64,000 bases of DNA from Telopea speciosissima (Eukaryota > Streptophyta > Magnoliopsida > Proteales > Proteaceae). The position numbers were made by a program, and so were the translations under genes. A model generated the notes under the pieces. The model saw nothing but the letters and a program-made list of their open reading frames with translations. It was not told the origin of the DNA and ran no database searches. Below are positions 1 through 9,056 of the stretch, one piece after another. Numbering within the stretch: position 1 is the first letter of the stretch; each line of letters opens with the position of its first letter. The stretch is from assembly GCF_018873765.1 (NCBI RefSeq), contig NC_057923.1, forward strand, positions 58,956,593 through 59,020,592. Reading direction: 5' to 3'.

Positions 1-160
1 TCCTTGCTCCATATGCCCGCCGATTTCCCTCTTATTATCTTTCACCTAGCATGTTGCATCTCCCTTGGTTTTTTTTGTAGAACTCAATTTTCCTTCTGTT
101 TGGGATCCATGTAGCCGACCCCATTAAGTTGGGACAAGGCTGAGTTTGTTGTTGTTAGGT
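1..160 (+). mobile_element. 3' tail of an RTE-type LINE (fragment)
   Basis: Positions 101-160 read GGGATCCATGTAGCCGACC, then a TTGGGACAAGGCTGAG-like stretch and a short TTG-repeat tail. The same block ends the longer RTE fragment near 38.9 kb and appears reversed near 50.3 kb. From family knowledge, plant RTE LINEs end in this block followed by a TTG microsatellite instead of poly(A). No coding part is visible inside the window; the upstream part would lie beyond the left edge. Confidence 0.6.
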
Positions 161-1326
161 TAAAAACATCTTGGTGGATCTTGTTCGTCTCCCATTTCTG
201 TTAAGAGAAATTTGGGGGGTTTTTGTGTGGGAGTGGGAGGGGGGGGGGGTTTGGGGCGTGGATTTGAAACCAATTGGGGAATGGGTAATCTAAGAAATGG
301 GTATACGTAATTTTGAGAAAAGCAACAGATCTGTAAATTGGGAGTTGGTTCTTTGAACAATTTGGGTAATGGGTAATCATGGTAGAGCCTGGAGGCCTGG
401 AATCTGCTTTGGGAAGAACTAGCAGAGAGTTGAGTTGTATCGTGAGTAATGAAGCAATTTCTACATGGGTGAGCGGTTTTAGTGGAGAAAAGGTTGTTTG
501 GATGGTAAAAGTAAACTTGTAGACTTGAGCACCCTATTTGGTAGCTTGAAGAGACTGAAGACACTCATATCGGAAATCTTGAACAAAATAACTAGTCTTG
601 GTCCTCTTGGATGTGGATTTGCAGGTTTTCAGTTAGCTTTGGATCACAGAGTGACATGAGTAAGAACAGGTTTTATCAAACGCCATTGTTGATCGATGCC
701 CAAGTGGTTAGGGCTTAGACCTAGCTATAAAAAAATGAAGTGGGTTAGAACTTAAGGTAGCATTACAAAGTGGGAAGCCCTTAATCCGGGACAATTGAAC
801 ATATCATCTTTTTTTTTTTTTGTTTAAAAAACACCCGGATCACCTATCCTATGGGTAGGCTTTATGTACTTAAGTTCACGACATGTATGCTTTTGCTTCC
901 ACAAATGCCTCTTCAGAAAGGGTATTTATAAATCAGAAAGGGTATTTATAAAGGCAAAAATAACATATGTCATCATCACCTAATGCAACATACACGTATG
1001 TGATTCAAAATTTTATTTTGTAGTACTTGTTCAAATAATCTTATCAGGATGGTCCATCACTATCTAGCCACGTGGACAGCTGGTTTTGGGGAACGATGTA
1101 TTGGATTATTTGTACATCATGGATTAATTACATCGCAAATTTAATATTCAAGTTTAATAAAAAACCCTTTCATGTATTTTCATGCATCTTTTTATTTTTA
1201 AACATTCATATTCATCCTCGCATCTTCCTCTAGTTAATAAATTTTTTAAACTTTATTTTACCACTAGACCAAATCTGCGATCTAAAACTTACACACATAA
1301 ACAAAGACCTTGGGGTCTATCCCTTT
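161..1326. other. AT-rich noncoding stretch
   Basis: No credible gene seen. A 134-codon minus-strand open frame (564-160) is proline-rich by low complexity and runs straight into the RTE tail, so I do not call it. A 19-bp tandem duplication (CAGAAAGGGTATTTATAAA at 914-932 and 934-952) and a poly(T) run near 810 are the only local structures. Confidence 0.5.
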
Positions 1327-1845
1327 GTTAGCAAAAATGTCGTTTTAAACGTGTTCCCATTTTTTACCGTTTTAAACATATTTTGCCGTATGTTTGGAAA
1401 ACATACGGAAAAAAGGCAAACGATAAGCATTCCCATTTTAAATACGTTTAAAACGCGTTCCTGTTTTTTTGGCATTTTTTAAGATCTTGGACTTGTTGAA
1501 CAATGACTTACTTAACTGACCATATCTCTCTCTCCTGAACTCTGATCGGCCCGATTCTTTCTCCGACGTAAAGATGGCTCGAAGGATTTCATTTTTCATG
1601 ATATCACTTTCAACTTCAGGTCAATGCATGGACACCGAAATTAGAAGCATATATTTTGAATAAAAAATCCTCAATTTATATGAGAATAATGTCGTTTTTG
1701 GTTTTGTTTTTATGAAATATAAACGTTTAAAACCTGTACCGTCCATTTTTCGTTTTTTACCGTTTTCTGTTTAATTTGACCATCCATTTACAATTTTTTA
1801 CCTTATAAAACCCATATTGCAAGTGTCGTTCCCATTTTTGCTAAC
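1327..1845. repeat. MITE-like element with GTTAGCAAAAATG ends
   Basis: GTTAGCAAAAATG at 1327-1339 is matched by its exact reverse complement at 1833-1845, giving 13-bp terminal inverted repeats about 519 bp apart. The interior has repeated GTTTTAAACG / CCGTTTT-type motifs and no open reading frame. TCTATCC-TTTG occurs just outside both ends but not at equal distance, so the target duplication is uncertain. It is a non-autonomous DNA element by structure; the superfamily is not assigned. Confidence 0.5.
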
Positions 1846-1993
1846 TATTACTCTATCCTTTGTCAAAATTTGAGTCTCATCTGATCTACAACTAGGCAAA
1901 TATTTGTCATCCTGACAAGTTTTACCTATTATAATGAAAAAAAAACAAAAAGACAAGCGTGTCCTACTTAGAAAGATGATTGGAGTGGACTGA

Positions 1994-2162
1994 ATTTTTA
2001 TCTTCTCAAGTGTGGTGCATTGCTCAGTACACCTCACTTGTGCATCTGATAGTGGCCATGAGACTGAGAGGATGAACTTTAAAGGTGCATTGTACCGTCG
2101 GATGCAGTGATGCACAAGTGAGGTGCATTGGCAGTGGGCATTGCACTTGAGAGGATAAAGAT
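1994..2162. repeat. Foldback MITE with ~55-bp inverted arms
   Basis: The left arm (1994-2050) and right arm (2108-2162) are inverted copies: both contain CTCTCAAGTG- or TTCTCAAGTG-like ends and share CACCTCACTTGTGCATC internally. About 57 bp separates the arms. A GGAGTGG heptamer occurs on both sides (near 1982 and 2166), possibly part of a target duplication. It lies within 1 kb upstream of BBE-like gene 1, and a further copy of the end motif (TTTTTATCGTCTCAAGT) begins near 2179. Confidence 0.6.
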
Positions 2163-2540
2163 CCGGAGTGGTCGAGGAATTTTTATCGTCTCAAGTTCTG
2201 ATTGCCCAATACCTTGCCACTATCTCTCTGGAAAGACGACACGTGGAAGCTTGAATTCGAACGTTCAAATTTAAAATCAAAGAATCTTAACCCCCACTCT
2301 CCATGCCCTAAAAGTCTCAAATTCAAACCAAACCGTTGGATCTACACAAGCCATGGGTCGCCTTCCCAGAGAGATATTGACCAGCATGGTATGGCAAATG
2401 GCTGTCATGGTATGAGTAGTTGTCCAAATTAAACCATCCTCTCAGAAACCAAGGAAGAAGCAAAAATAGGTTCCTTGGTTTCTGTAATCCTCATCATCTT
2501 CTTTCTTCTCAAGTTTTCAGAAACCAAGCAAGAGGCAAAA

Positions 2541-2645
2541 ATGGGTTCCTTGGTTTCTGTAATCTACATCATCTTCTTTCTTCTCATGTTTTCAATTTCT
2601 TTAGCAAGCTCAAGCTCAATCTATGAGAATTTCCTCATAGATTGA
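2541..2645 (+). pseudogene. Orphan signal-peptide reading frame, truncated duplicate of BBE-like gene 1
   Basis: This 34-codon frame starts in the same context as the real gene (AAAAATGGGTTCC) and encodes a hydrophobic N-terminus almost identical to residues 1-32 of the 2912-4507 protein. It then meets TGA at 2643-2645, inside the right arm of a perfect hairpin. It is a by-product of the 371-bp duplication. If transcribed with the gene it would act as an upstream ORF of the functional start; whether the promoter lies upstream of it or between the copies cannot be seen. Most likely it is a dead fragment. Confidence 0.7.
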
Positions 2646-2649
2646 GCTT
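2612..2649. other. Perfect 16-bp hairpin at a duplication junction
   Basis: AAGCTCAATCTATGAG (2612-2627) and its exact reverse complement (2634-2649) flank a 6-nt loop, AATTTC. The left arm is normal BBE signal-peptide coding sequence. The right arm has no counterpart in the second copy, so it was added where the first duplicate breaks off. This is what a fold-back (template-switch) synthesis event would leave. Confidence 0.8.
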
Positions 2650-2911
2650 CGTCTCATGTTTACAATTTCTTTAGCAATTGAAAAGTCTCAAATTCAAACC
2701 AAACCGTTGGATCTACACAAGCCATGTGTCGTCATCCCAGAGAGATATTGATCACCATGGTATGGCAAATGGCTGTCATGGTATGAGTAGTTAACCAAAT
2801 TTAACCACCCTCTCAGAAACCAAGCAAGAGGCAAAAATAGGTTCCTCGGTTTCTGTAGTCTTTATCTTCTTCTTTCTTCTCATGTTTTCAGAAACCAAGC
2901 AAGAGGCAAAA

Positions 2912-4507
2912 ATGGGTTCCTTGGTTTCTATAATCTTCATCATCTTCTTTCCTCTCATGTTTTCAATTTCTTTAGCAAGTTCAAGCTCAATCTATGAGAA
3001 TTTCCTCAAATGTGCTACAAATTATTCTTCTGAATCAATATCTGAACTTGTCTACACTCCTCAAGACTCATCCTTCTCTTCTATCTTGAATTCTACAATA
3101 CATAACCTTAGACTCCTTTCATCTAAGAACCCTAAACCTCTCTTTATTCTCACACCTACCCATGAATCTCACATCCAAGCAGCTATTATCTGCTCTAAAC
3201 AATATAATCTGCAGATCAGAGTCCGGAGCGGTGGCCATGATTATGAAGGCTTATCTTATCTATCTAATGCTCTGTTCCTCATTATTGATCTCCGTAACCT
3301 TCGGTCAATCGATGTCAACATGGAAGACGAGACCGCATGGGTTCAGGCAGGTGCAACTATTGGTGAGGTTTATTATCGAATTGCAGAGAAAAGTAGTATC
3401 CATGGCTTCCCTGCAGGGATTTGCCACAGTGTGGGCATTGGTGGGATGCTCAGTGGAGGTGGAAAAGGCACTATGGTGAGAAAATATGGCCTCGCCTGTG
3501 ATAACGTAATGGATGCTCGAATAGTTGATGTTAATGGAAGAATTCTTGATAGAAAATCAATGGGTGAAGATCTGTTTTGGGCCATCCGAGGAGGAGGAGC
3601 AGCAAGCTTTGGTGTCATCATCTCATGGCAGATCAGGTTGGTTCCTGTTCCACCTACTGTAACTGTATTCACAGTAAACAGAACACTAGAACAAGGAGCA
3701 ACTAAACTTGTTCACAAATGGCAACACATAACAGATAAGTTACATGAAGATCTCTTCATAGCAATCATGGTACATGTTCTAGGTGGAGAGAGAAGAACAA
3801 TCCAAGCTTCATTCAATTCCTTGTTCCTTGGAAGTTCTAAAGAACTTCTTCCTTTGATGGAGAACAGCTTCCCAGAGTTAGGATTGGAGGCCAAGGACTG
3901 TATTGAGATGAGTTGGATCAACTCTACCCTCTACTTTGATGGATACAGCAATGGAGAATCCCCATTCAACTTTCTAATGAACAAGACTTCTCAGTCCAAG
4001 ATATTCTTCAAGGCCAAGTCTGATTTTGTGAAGGAACCCATTTCTGAAACAGGGCTTGAAAGGCTATGGAAGTTGTTAATCCTTGAGGGGGAAGGAGCAT
4101 TCATGGAGATGGATCCTCTTGGTGGGAAGATGAGTGAGATACCAGAGTCTGAGACTCCATTTCCACACAGAGCTGGTAACCTGTACAGCATTCAATATAG
4201 GGTAATGTGGGAAGAGGCAGAGGGAGGGATAAGAGCAACCAAAAAGCAAATTAAATGGATGAGGAAGCTCCACAAGTACATGACTCCTTATGTCTCCAAT
4301 TCTCCCAGGGCTGCTTATCTCAACCATAGAGATCTTGATTTGGGTAGAAACAAATATGGAAACACAAGCTACTCAAAAGCTACAGTTTGGGGTAGAAAGT
4401 ATTTCAAGAATAACTTCAAAAGATTGGCGCTTGTAAAGGGCAAGGTTGATCCAGATAACTTTTTTTGGGATGAGCAAAGCATTCCACCACTTGCCTTAAC
4501 AGAATGA
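2912..4507 (+). CDS. Berberine bridge enzyme-like FAD-linked oxidase (intronless)
   Basis: Predicted 531-residue secreted flavoprotein oxidoreductase of the plant BBE-like family. I chose the ATG at 2912 over the in-frame ATG at 2882 because it gives a standard signal peptide (hydrophobic residues ~4-22) and 2882 lies in duplicated DNA. The FAD_binding_4 domain spans roughly residues 70-215: RSGGHDYEGLSY contains His109 and GICHSVG contains Cys171. The 62-residue spacing equals His104/Cys166 of Eschscholzia BBE, so bicovalent FAD attachment is expected. The C-terminal BBE domain ends with VDPDNFFWDEQSIPPL. Family members oxidise alkaloids, monolignols, cellodextrins or other sugars; the substrate cannot be told from sequence. 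Single-exon structure is normal for many of these genes. The nearest relative in the window is the broken copy at 11562-13132. A probable poly(A) signal lies at 4687. Confidence 0.95.
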   Translation: MGSLVSIIFIIFFPLMFSISLASSSSIYENFLKCATNYSSESISELVYTPQDSSFSSILNSTIHNLRLLSSKNPKPLFILTPTHESHIQAAIICSKQYNLQIRVRSGGHDYEGLSYLSNALFLIIDLRNLRSIDVNMEDETAWVQAGATIGEVYYRIAEKSSIHGFPAGICHSVGIGGMLSGGGKGTMVRKYGLACDNVMDARIVDVNGRILDRKSMGEDLFWAIRGGGAASFGVIISWQIRLVPVPPTVTVFTVNRTLEQGATKLVHKWQHITDKLHEDLFIAIMVHVLGGERRTIQASFNSLFLGSSKELLPLMENSFPELGLEAKDCIEMSWINSTLYFDGYSNGESPFNFLMNKTSQSKIFFKAKSDFVKEPISETGLERLWKLLILEGEGAFMEMDPLGGKMSEIPESETPFPHRAGNLYSIQYRVMWEEAEGGIRATKKQIKWMRKLHKYMTPYVSNSPRAAYLNHRDLDLGRNKYGNTSYSKATVWGRKYFKNNFKRLALVKGKVDPDNFFWDEQSIPPLALTE

Positions 4508-4512
4508 AAAAG

Positions 4513-4632
4513 ATCCTGTGCATCCGGGCAGCCGGGCTGCATATGCAGCGCCAGGCTCAAGGCGGCACGCTTTGACCGCCTTACCCCTGCCCAAGCACTT
4601 TGACCGCCTTTCCCTGCCCAGATGCACAAGAT
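4513..4632. repeat. Small MITE in the 3' UTR of BBE-like gene 1
   Basis: ATCCTGTGCATCCGGGCAG (4513-4531) pairs with 4614-4632 (CTGCCCAGATGCACAAGAT) with two mismatches, giving 19-bp terminal inverted repeats of a 120-bp element. The GC-rich interior holds a direct repeat of CTTTGACCGCCTT-CCCTGCCCA (around 4570-4620). It begins six bases after the stop codon, so it would be transcribed as 3' UTR if the signal at 4687 is used. Confidence 0.65.
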
Positions 4633-4686
4633 ACAGGTCCCAGAATGAGAGTACCTTGTATCAGCTCATAATGGCGCAGTTGTGAT

Positions 4687-4692
4687 AATAAA
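4687..4692 (+). terminator. Candidate poly(A) signal AATAAA for BBE-like gene 1
   Basis: AATAAA occurs about 180 bp past the stop codon, beyond the 3' UTR MITE. Position is plausible for a plant near-upstream element, but plant signals are loose. Confidence 0.35.
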
Positions 4693-6094
4693 ACAATAGA
4701 GAGAACTTAAATTTATCTGAACCGTATCTAGATAGTCACTGCAAGTATTGCTTTGATTTATTTCGATCACGAACTGTGCTTTACTGTAAATGATGCTCTA
4801 TCAACGCTGTATGTGGCTGAGTCACATCACTTGATGTTGTCCTAAAAACCATTGACACCCCCCTCTAGTACAATTGGGAAATGTGTGAATTGGTCTCTAA
4901 GATAAAACAGTCCCTTGCTTCAACGATTAGAGTTCACTCTATTACTATTTTGGCCCATGTGAATTGTACTATTCATTTCACATCGTCATTGGTGTTTTAT
5001 AGGAGATCCCCCAACCCTCACATCACGATCTGAAAAGGAAAACATAATTTACATCCAAAAAAAAAAGGAAAGCCAGGGTGACAATGTGCCACGCTAGGCC
5101 GGGCCTACCTTAAAAACTAGCCCAACCCTAGGGCTCTTAAGGTCAGTTCAAGCCCAGCCCAACCTTGCCAGGACCCACACCCTCAACCCAGTTCGACCCT
5201 ATTAGGGTTTAGCCAAGCTCAGCCTGACCTTGATTGACCCTGAATAATATACGGGCTGGGTTGTATATATACTAGATGGGCCGGCCTTGTAATACATAAT
5301 ATTGATATATAATATATACAACGTTGGGTTGGGCATGATCGGGCTCACCCCAAGGCTTCAACCCAAGCCCGACCTGGCCCTGCCAGATCCAAGGAAATGG
5401 TAAACCCAGCTCGATCGGGCCCTGTCCAGGCTCAAGGCAGGTTAGGGCGGGCTCAGGCTGGCCGGATTTTTTTAACACCCCTAAAGGAAAGTTTTGTAGT
5501 CATGACTGTATAACCTACCTTTTTTTTTTTTTTAGTAAAAATTGTATAACCTACCTACAATTTATGAGTGGGTGATAGTGGGACGGATGTCCTATGTCCT
5601 AGGAACTTATTCTCACATCCTTTGATGTTAACTTACATTTGACATTATCAACAATAAATCCTAGTGAATCAACATCAATGGTTTTGAGAGAGAGAGAGAG
5701 TGAAGCCCATGGCATGGATTGTGAGAGGTCGTTGGATTGAATCTGCACGCTGGCATCTTGGTGATCCTTCTACTTACATATAAATCCTAGTGAATCAACA
5801 TCAATGGTTTTGTATCCTGCCCCCTGATTGATTATATATCAAGAAATATAGCTGCAAACAAGAATCTTGTTCTAGTTCAAGGTGTCATTGGAAGAAACCA
5901 GATCATCTCCCGCATGGCCAACGTGGATCCGACGACTAAGCACATTTGGCACGCATCTCATCGTGCTGCCCAGCTGTACTGGACGCACTAGCACACTGGA
6001 GAGGATCCAAGTACCCTTGGAAAGGTATAAAATCGGTAGCTACATTATTGGTGTTGGGGTTGGATAAATAACTTTTCCAACCTACTCTTTTCAA
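4693..6094. other. Noncoding region with GGCCC-rich repeat and short direct repeats
   Basis: No gene seen. 5080-5470 is a degenerate repeat rich in GGGCT/AGCCC words (reads like CCAGCCCAACC on one strand), of the same flavour as 15000-15480 and 24300-24720. A poly(T) tract lies at 5520. A 61-codon frame at 5882-6067 is not credible as a gene. Confidence 0.5.
5654..5812. repeat. 33-bp exact direct repeat, 126 bp apart
   Basis: The 33 bases beginning ATAAATCCTAGTGAATCAAC at 5654-5686 recur exactly at 5780-5812. The 93 bp between contains a GA microsatellite and no recognised element. It may be a local duplication, or the footprint of a small insertion with an unusually long duplicated target. 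Confidence 0.7.
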
Positions 6095-6834
6095 TGTGAG
6101 CAACGCACGATATCGGTAAGTGCAAGATCAACAAAACACACACACACACACAAAAGAAGAGGCAAGAGATTTACGTGGTTTGACAAAATAGCCGATGTCC
6201 ATGAAGTGAGATCAAACTTCCACTATGAATCAAGAAAAGAGAAAATAGTACAACCCTTGCGATTTGATATCCAAACCCAAGCACCCATGTACATCCTTCT
6301 CTCATCTCTTATTCACTCTACATACATTCACCTTGGCTCCTCACTTAGTCTGTGTACACACGTTGCACCCACGTTGTATCTCTTGGACTCTTACTTGGAT
6401 CCTCACATCTTGGCTACTCACTTGGATCAACACTCACTCTCTTTGGTAGATACCTCTATCCTTTTAGGACTCTTTCTTTGCTTTGTTGTTTTCTCTCTAA
6501 TTAAAGAAAACCCACTAACTCTCTCTCATCTTCTATATTGTTGGGCAAGATTTCACTTTCTTTCCTTAGAGAAAACCCACTACAAACTTCTTCCAAGGTG
6601 TCTCTTAGAAGACTCCACATTGTTTAATGTCTTCAACCACCAATCACTTCCACTCCTTTAAAAGACCTATTCATGTTGAAGACTCCACTTTTTTATTTAC
6701 TTGGAAGACTCCACTTTCTCCACTCACTCTCTTTCTTCTTCTCATGATAGAAAAAATGCACTGAGAAAAGTGCTTGCCAGCTTATATGGCACTTGCACAC
6801 ATGGACTTGGTCCCAACATGACCTAATACCAACA
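6095..6834 (-). mobile_element. Probable solo LTR (minus orientation)
   Basis: The block runs from TGTGAGCAACGC to ...TAATACCAACA, that is TG...CA ends. Read on the minus strand it starts TGTTGGTATTAGG and ends with the R/U5-type phrase seen in many plant copia LTRs, here reversed as GATTTACGTGGTTTGACAAA (6169-6188) next to a CA microsatellite. No 5-bp target duplication matches at these exact ends, so the boundaries are tentative. No internal retroelement domains adjoin it. Confidence 0.35.
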
Positions 6835-6868
6835 AATTCTCTATCTTCTCCATTAGTTCATCTATAAT

Positions 6869-7091
6869 AGAATTGGATATGATTGATTTTTAATATTGTA
6901 ATTGCCTTGATTAATTTGTGTAATTGATTACAAGATATATAGAGGGCTGGTTTACAAATATAGCACAATGTATATATGGAAAATACAGTAATGGGATTGA
7001 TCCTTATCAAGAGATGAGGTGGATGGCTAAGGTGGATGATAGGATCAAATATTGGGTTCCCAAGTTTGGGAGGGAACCCAATATTTGATCA
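6869..7091 (-). repeat. 3' LTR of the copia element
   Basis: It matches 11143-11365 along its whole length with scattered substitutions. On the minus strand it begins TGATCAAATATTGGG directly after the polypurine tract. The distal end (TTCT in minus orientation) is set by the ATAAT target duplication and is less certain than the TG end. Confidence 0.85.
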
Positions 7092-7106
7092 ATACGCCCC
7101 CTGAAG
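7092..7106 (-). other. Polypurine tract of the copia element
   Basis: Minus-strand CTTCAGGGGGCGTAT abuts the TG start of the 3' LTR. A G-rich run at this place is the usual plus-strand primer site. Confidence 0.6.
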
Positions 7107-7130
7107 TGGAAGGTCCCGAGCATCAGAGCT

Positions 7131-7862
7131 TCAACTTATCTCGTAAGAATTGGAACCGGGCCGTTGATAGGATCTTGGAGAGAATATCTGCGAGTTGGTC
7201 TTTTGTGGAGATGAATTGGACCAGTAACTCACGATTGGCGACGTGATCCCAAACGAAATGGAAGTCAATTTCAACATGTTTGGTCCGGGCGTGAAAGACC
7301 GGATTTGTTGAGAGATAGGTGGCTCCATGTTGTCACACCAAAGGATCGGTGGTCCAGATAAAGAGATGCCAAGTTCAGTGAATAAGGATTGGAGCCAGAT
7401 TAGTTCAGCGACCGCATCTGCCAAAGCCTTGTATTCTGCCTCTATAGAGGAGCGTGCAATAGTATGATGTTTTCTTGAAATCTATGAGATAAGATTAGAA
7501 CCAAGAAAAATAACAAATCTGTTGGTAGATTTTTTATCATCGCTGCAACCAGCCCAATCGGCATCACTAAAGGCCTCTAACTGTAGATCAGAGCGGCGAT
7601 CAAACAAAAAACCATGAGATTGGGTACCTTTTAAATAGCGGAGAATCCGTTTAACCAATACCCAATGAGTTTCAGTTGGGGCATGCATATATTGGCAGGC
7701 CTTATTCATCGCAAAATCTACATCTGGGCAAGTCAATGTGACGTATTGAAGTGCCCCAACGATGGATCTATATAAGATGGGATTTGCCATAGGATTGCCA
7801 GATGTAGCTGTTAGGGCCATAGAAGCAGCCATTGGTGTCTGTAGGGGCTTACAATCTGTCAT
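7131..7862 (-). pseudogene. Copia RNase H region (frameshifted)
   Basis: The frame starting at 7862 reads the connection and RNase H part of copia Pol: LYRSIVGALQYVTLTCPD, RILRYLKGT and then SDADWAGC, with the first catalytic Asp region present. It shifts frame near 7482; the continuation (7424-7131) includes the typical [13 protein letters not shown] helix. The expected bridge containing an IEAEYKAL-like stretch lies between the two frames. Codes for removal of RNA from the RNA:DNA hybrid in intact relatives; this copy cannot be translated through. Confidence 0.8.
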
Positions 7863-8041
7863 ACCAGCCCTTGTTAATAAATCTCCAATATAGCGGAATT
7901 AACAAAGTAGAAGGCCTTGGGCATGAGGAAGAGCTTCCACCCCAAGAAAGAAGTTCAATAGGCCCAAGTCCTTGATAGCAAATTCCTCCGCTAGTTGCTT
8001 GAGAAGGGTTGATATGTGACCTTGTGAATTCCCTGTGACAA

Positions 8042-8593
8042 CTATATCATCAATATAGATAAGAATAAAGATATTGTTGGTACCTGCCGATATATGAATA
8101 AAAAAGGATCTATCTGTGATGCCTTGAATCCAATGCTAAGCAGGAACTGAGATAGGCGTGTAAACCAAGCCCTGGGAGCTTGCTTGAGCCCATGTAGGGA
8201 CTTTAATAATTTGCAAACATGATTGGGTTTGTTCGGATCGACAAAACCCGGAGGTTGAGACATGTAGACCTCCTCTTGAAGCACGCCATGTAAGAAGACA
8301 TTGTGGACATCTAATTGACGCATGGCCCAACCATTAGAGACAGCCAGAGATATAATGGTAAGGATAGTCGTGGGCTTGACAACCGGACTGAAGGTTACAG
8401 TGTAATCAAGCCCAGGTTGTTGATGGTAGCCCTTTGCTACGTACAAGGCAGGCTTTATAACGCTCAAGAGAACCATCTGCTTTCCTTTTGACCCGATACA
8501 CCCATTTGCAGCCCACAATATTTTTAAATGGGGGAGGGGGTGGGATAAGTTCCCAAGTGCCATTTTTAAGAGCGCATTAAATTCCTCCGTCAT
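8042..8593 (-). pseudogene. Copia reverse transcriptase region (frameshifted)
   Basis: The minus-strand frame from 8593 carries the copia RT landmarks [43 protein letters not shown] and [11 protein letters not shown]. The catalytic YIDD box is encoded at 8057-8046 but sits in a different frame from the upstream segment, because a frameshift occurs after IDPFLFIY. Asn at the usual N-A-F-LHG box is followed by Val (HNVFLHG). The polymerase is inactive as it stands. Confidence 0.85.
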
Positions 8594-8642
8594 CGTTGTG
8601 CGCCATTCTGCAACTTTGTTGCCTTGAGTGAAATAAGTTGGT

Positions 8643-9050
8643 TCAGTGGTGGGGTTGTAGTGGTAGAGAGGGTTGTGGGATGGATGGGAGAGGTGTTAAG
8701 GTATAGATCATGAAGAGACCTGGTACGGCACATTGGGGAGGGGGCGGGATTCGGTTGGGGAGGAGAGGGTAGGTTTGGGCTTGGTAGAGGAGGGGAGGGT
8801 GGGTTTGGGCTTGGTTGGTGTGGTGAAATTGGGCTCGGTTAGGGAGGGGAAGGTGGGTTTGGGTTTCGTAGAGGAGATGGGTTGTGGGGGAAAAAGGGAA
8901 CAGGTTGGTTGGGTGGTGGTGGTTGATGTGGAGATGATGGTAACCTGTTGGGAGCAATTGCCCATGGTGATGATGATGGAGGTGCCGTGGAGGATGTTGG
9001 GGAGGAGAAGGAAGTGGCAAAAGGGAACTTAGATTCATGAAATCTGACAT
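8643..9050 (-). pseudogene. Proline/histidine-rich linker of copia Pol
   Basis: An open frame rich in Pro, His and Thr lies between the integrase and RT segments, where copia polyproteins carry a fast-evolving, poorly conserved linker. It contains near-repeats of a KPKPTLPS-type unit. It is not an independent gene; the plus-strand Gly/Val-rich frame here (8733-9032) is its complement. Confidence 0.6.
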
Positions 9051-9056
9051 GCCGGG

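Larger units (their letters stand above)
2311..3010 (+). repeat. 371-bp tandem duplication with nested 75-bp repeat at the 5' end of BBE-like gene 1
   Basis: Sequence from 2311 recurs from 2682 at a constant 371-bp offset. It covers proximal upstream DNA plus the first ~30 codons of the gene. Within each 371-bp copy a 75-bp segment starting CAGAAACCAAG is itself doubled (starts 2443, 2518, 2814 and 2889). Each 75-bp segment carries the start-codon context of the signal peptide. Copies 1 and 3 have ATA where copies 2 and 4 have ATG (2541 and 2912). Only copy 4 opens into the full enzyme. Confidence 0.85.

Noticed and set aside
160-564. 134-codon minus-strand open frame
   Set aside because: Poly-Pro low complexity from a G-run, no domain, and it ends at a LINE tail. 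A small exon-like MGDEQDPPR stretch near its end is not enough support.
5882-6067. 61-codon plus-strand frame
   Set aside because: Short, no motif, in repetitive GGATCC-containing DNA next to a probable LTR.
6206-6661. 151-codon plus-strand frame
   Set aside because: Inside the probable solo LTR; Leu/Ser/His-rich composition from C/T-rich LTR DNA, no domain.
8733-9032. Plus-strand Gly/Val-rich frame
   Set aside because: Exact complement of the copia Pol linker region on the minus strand.
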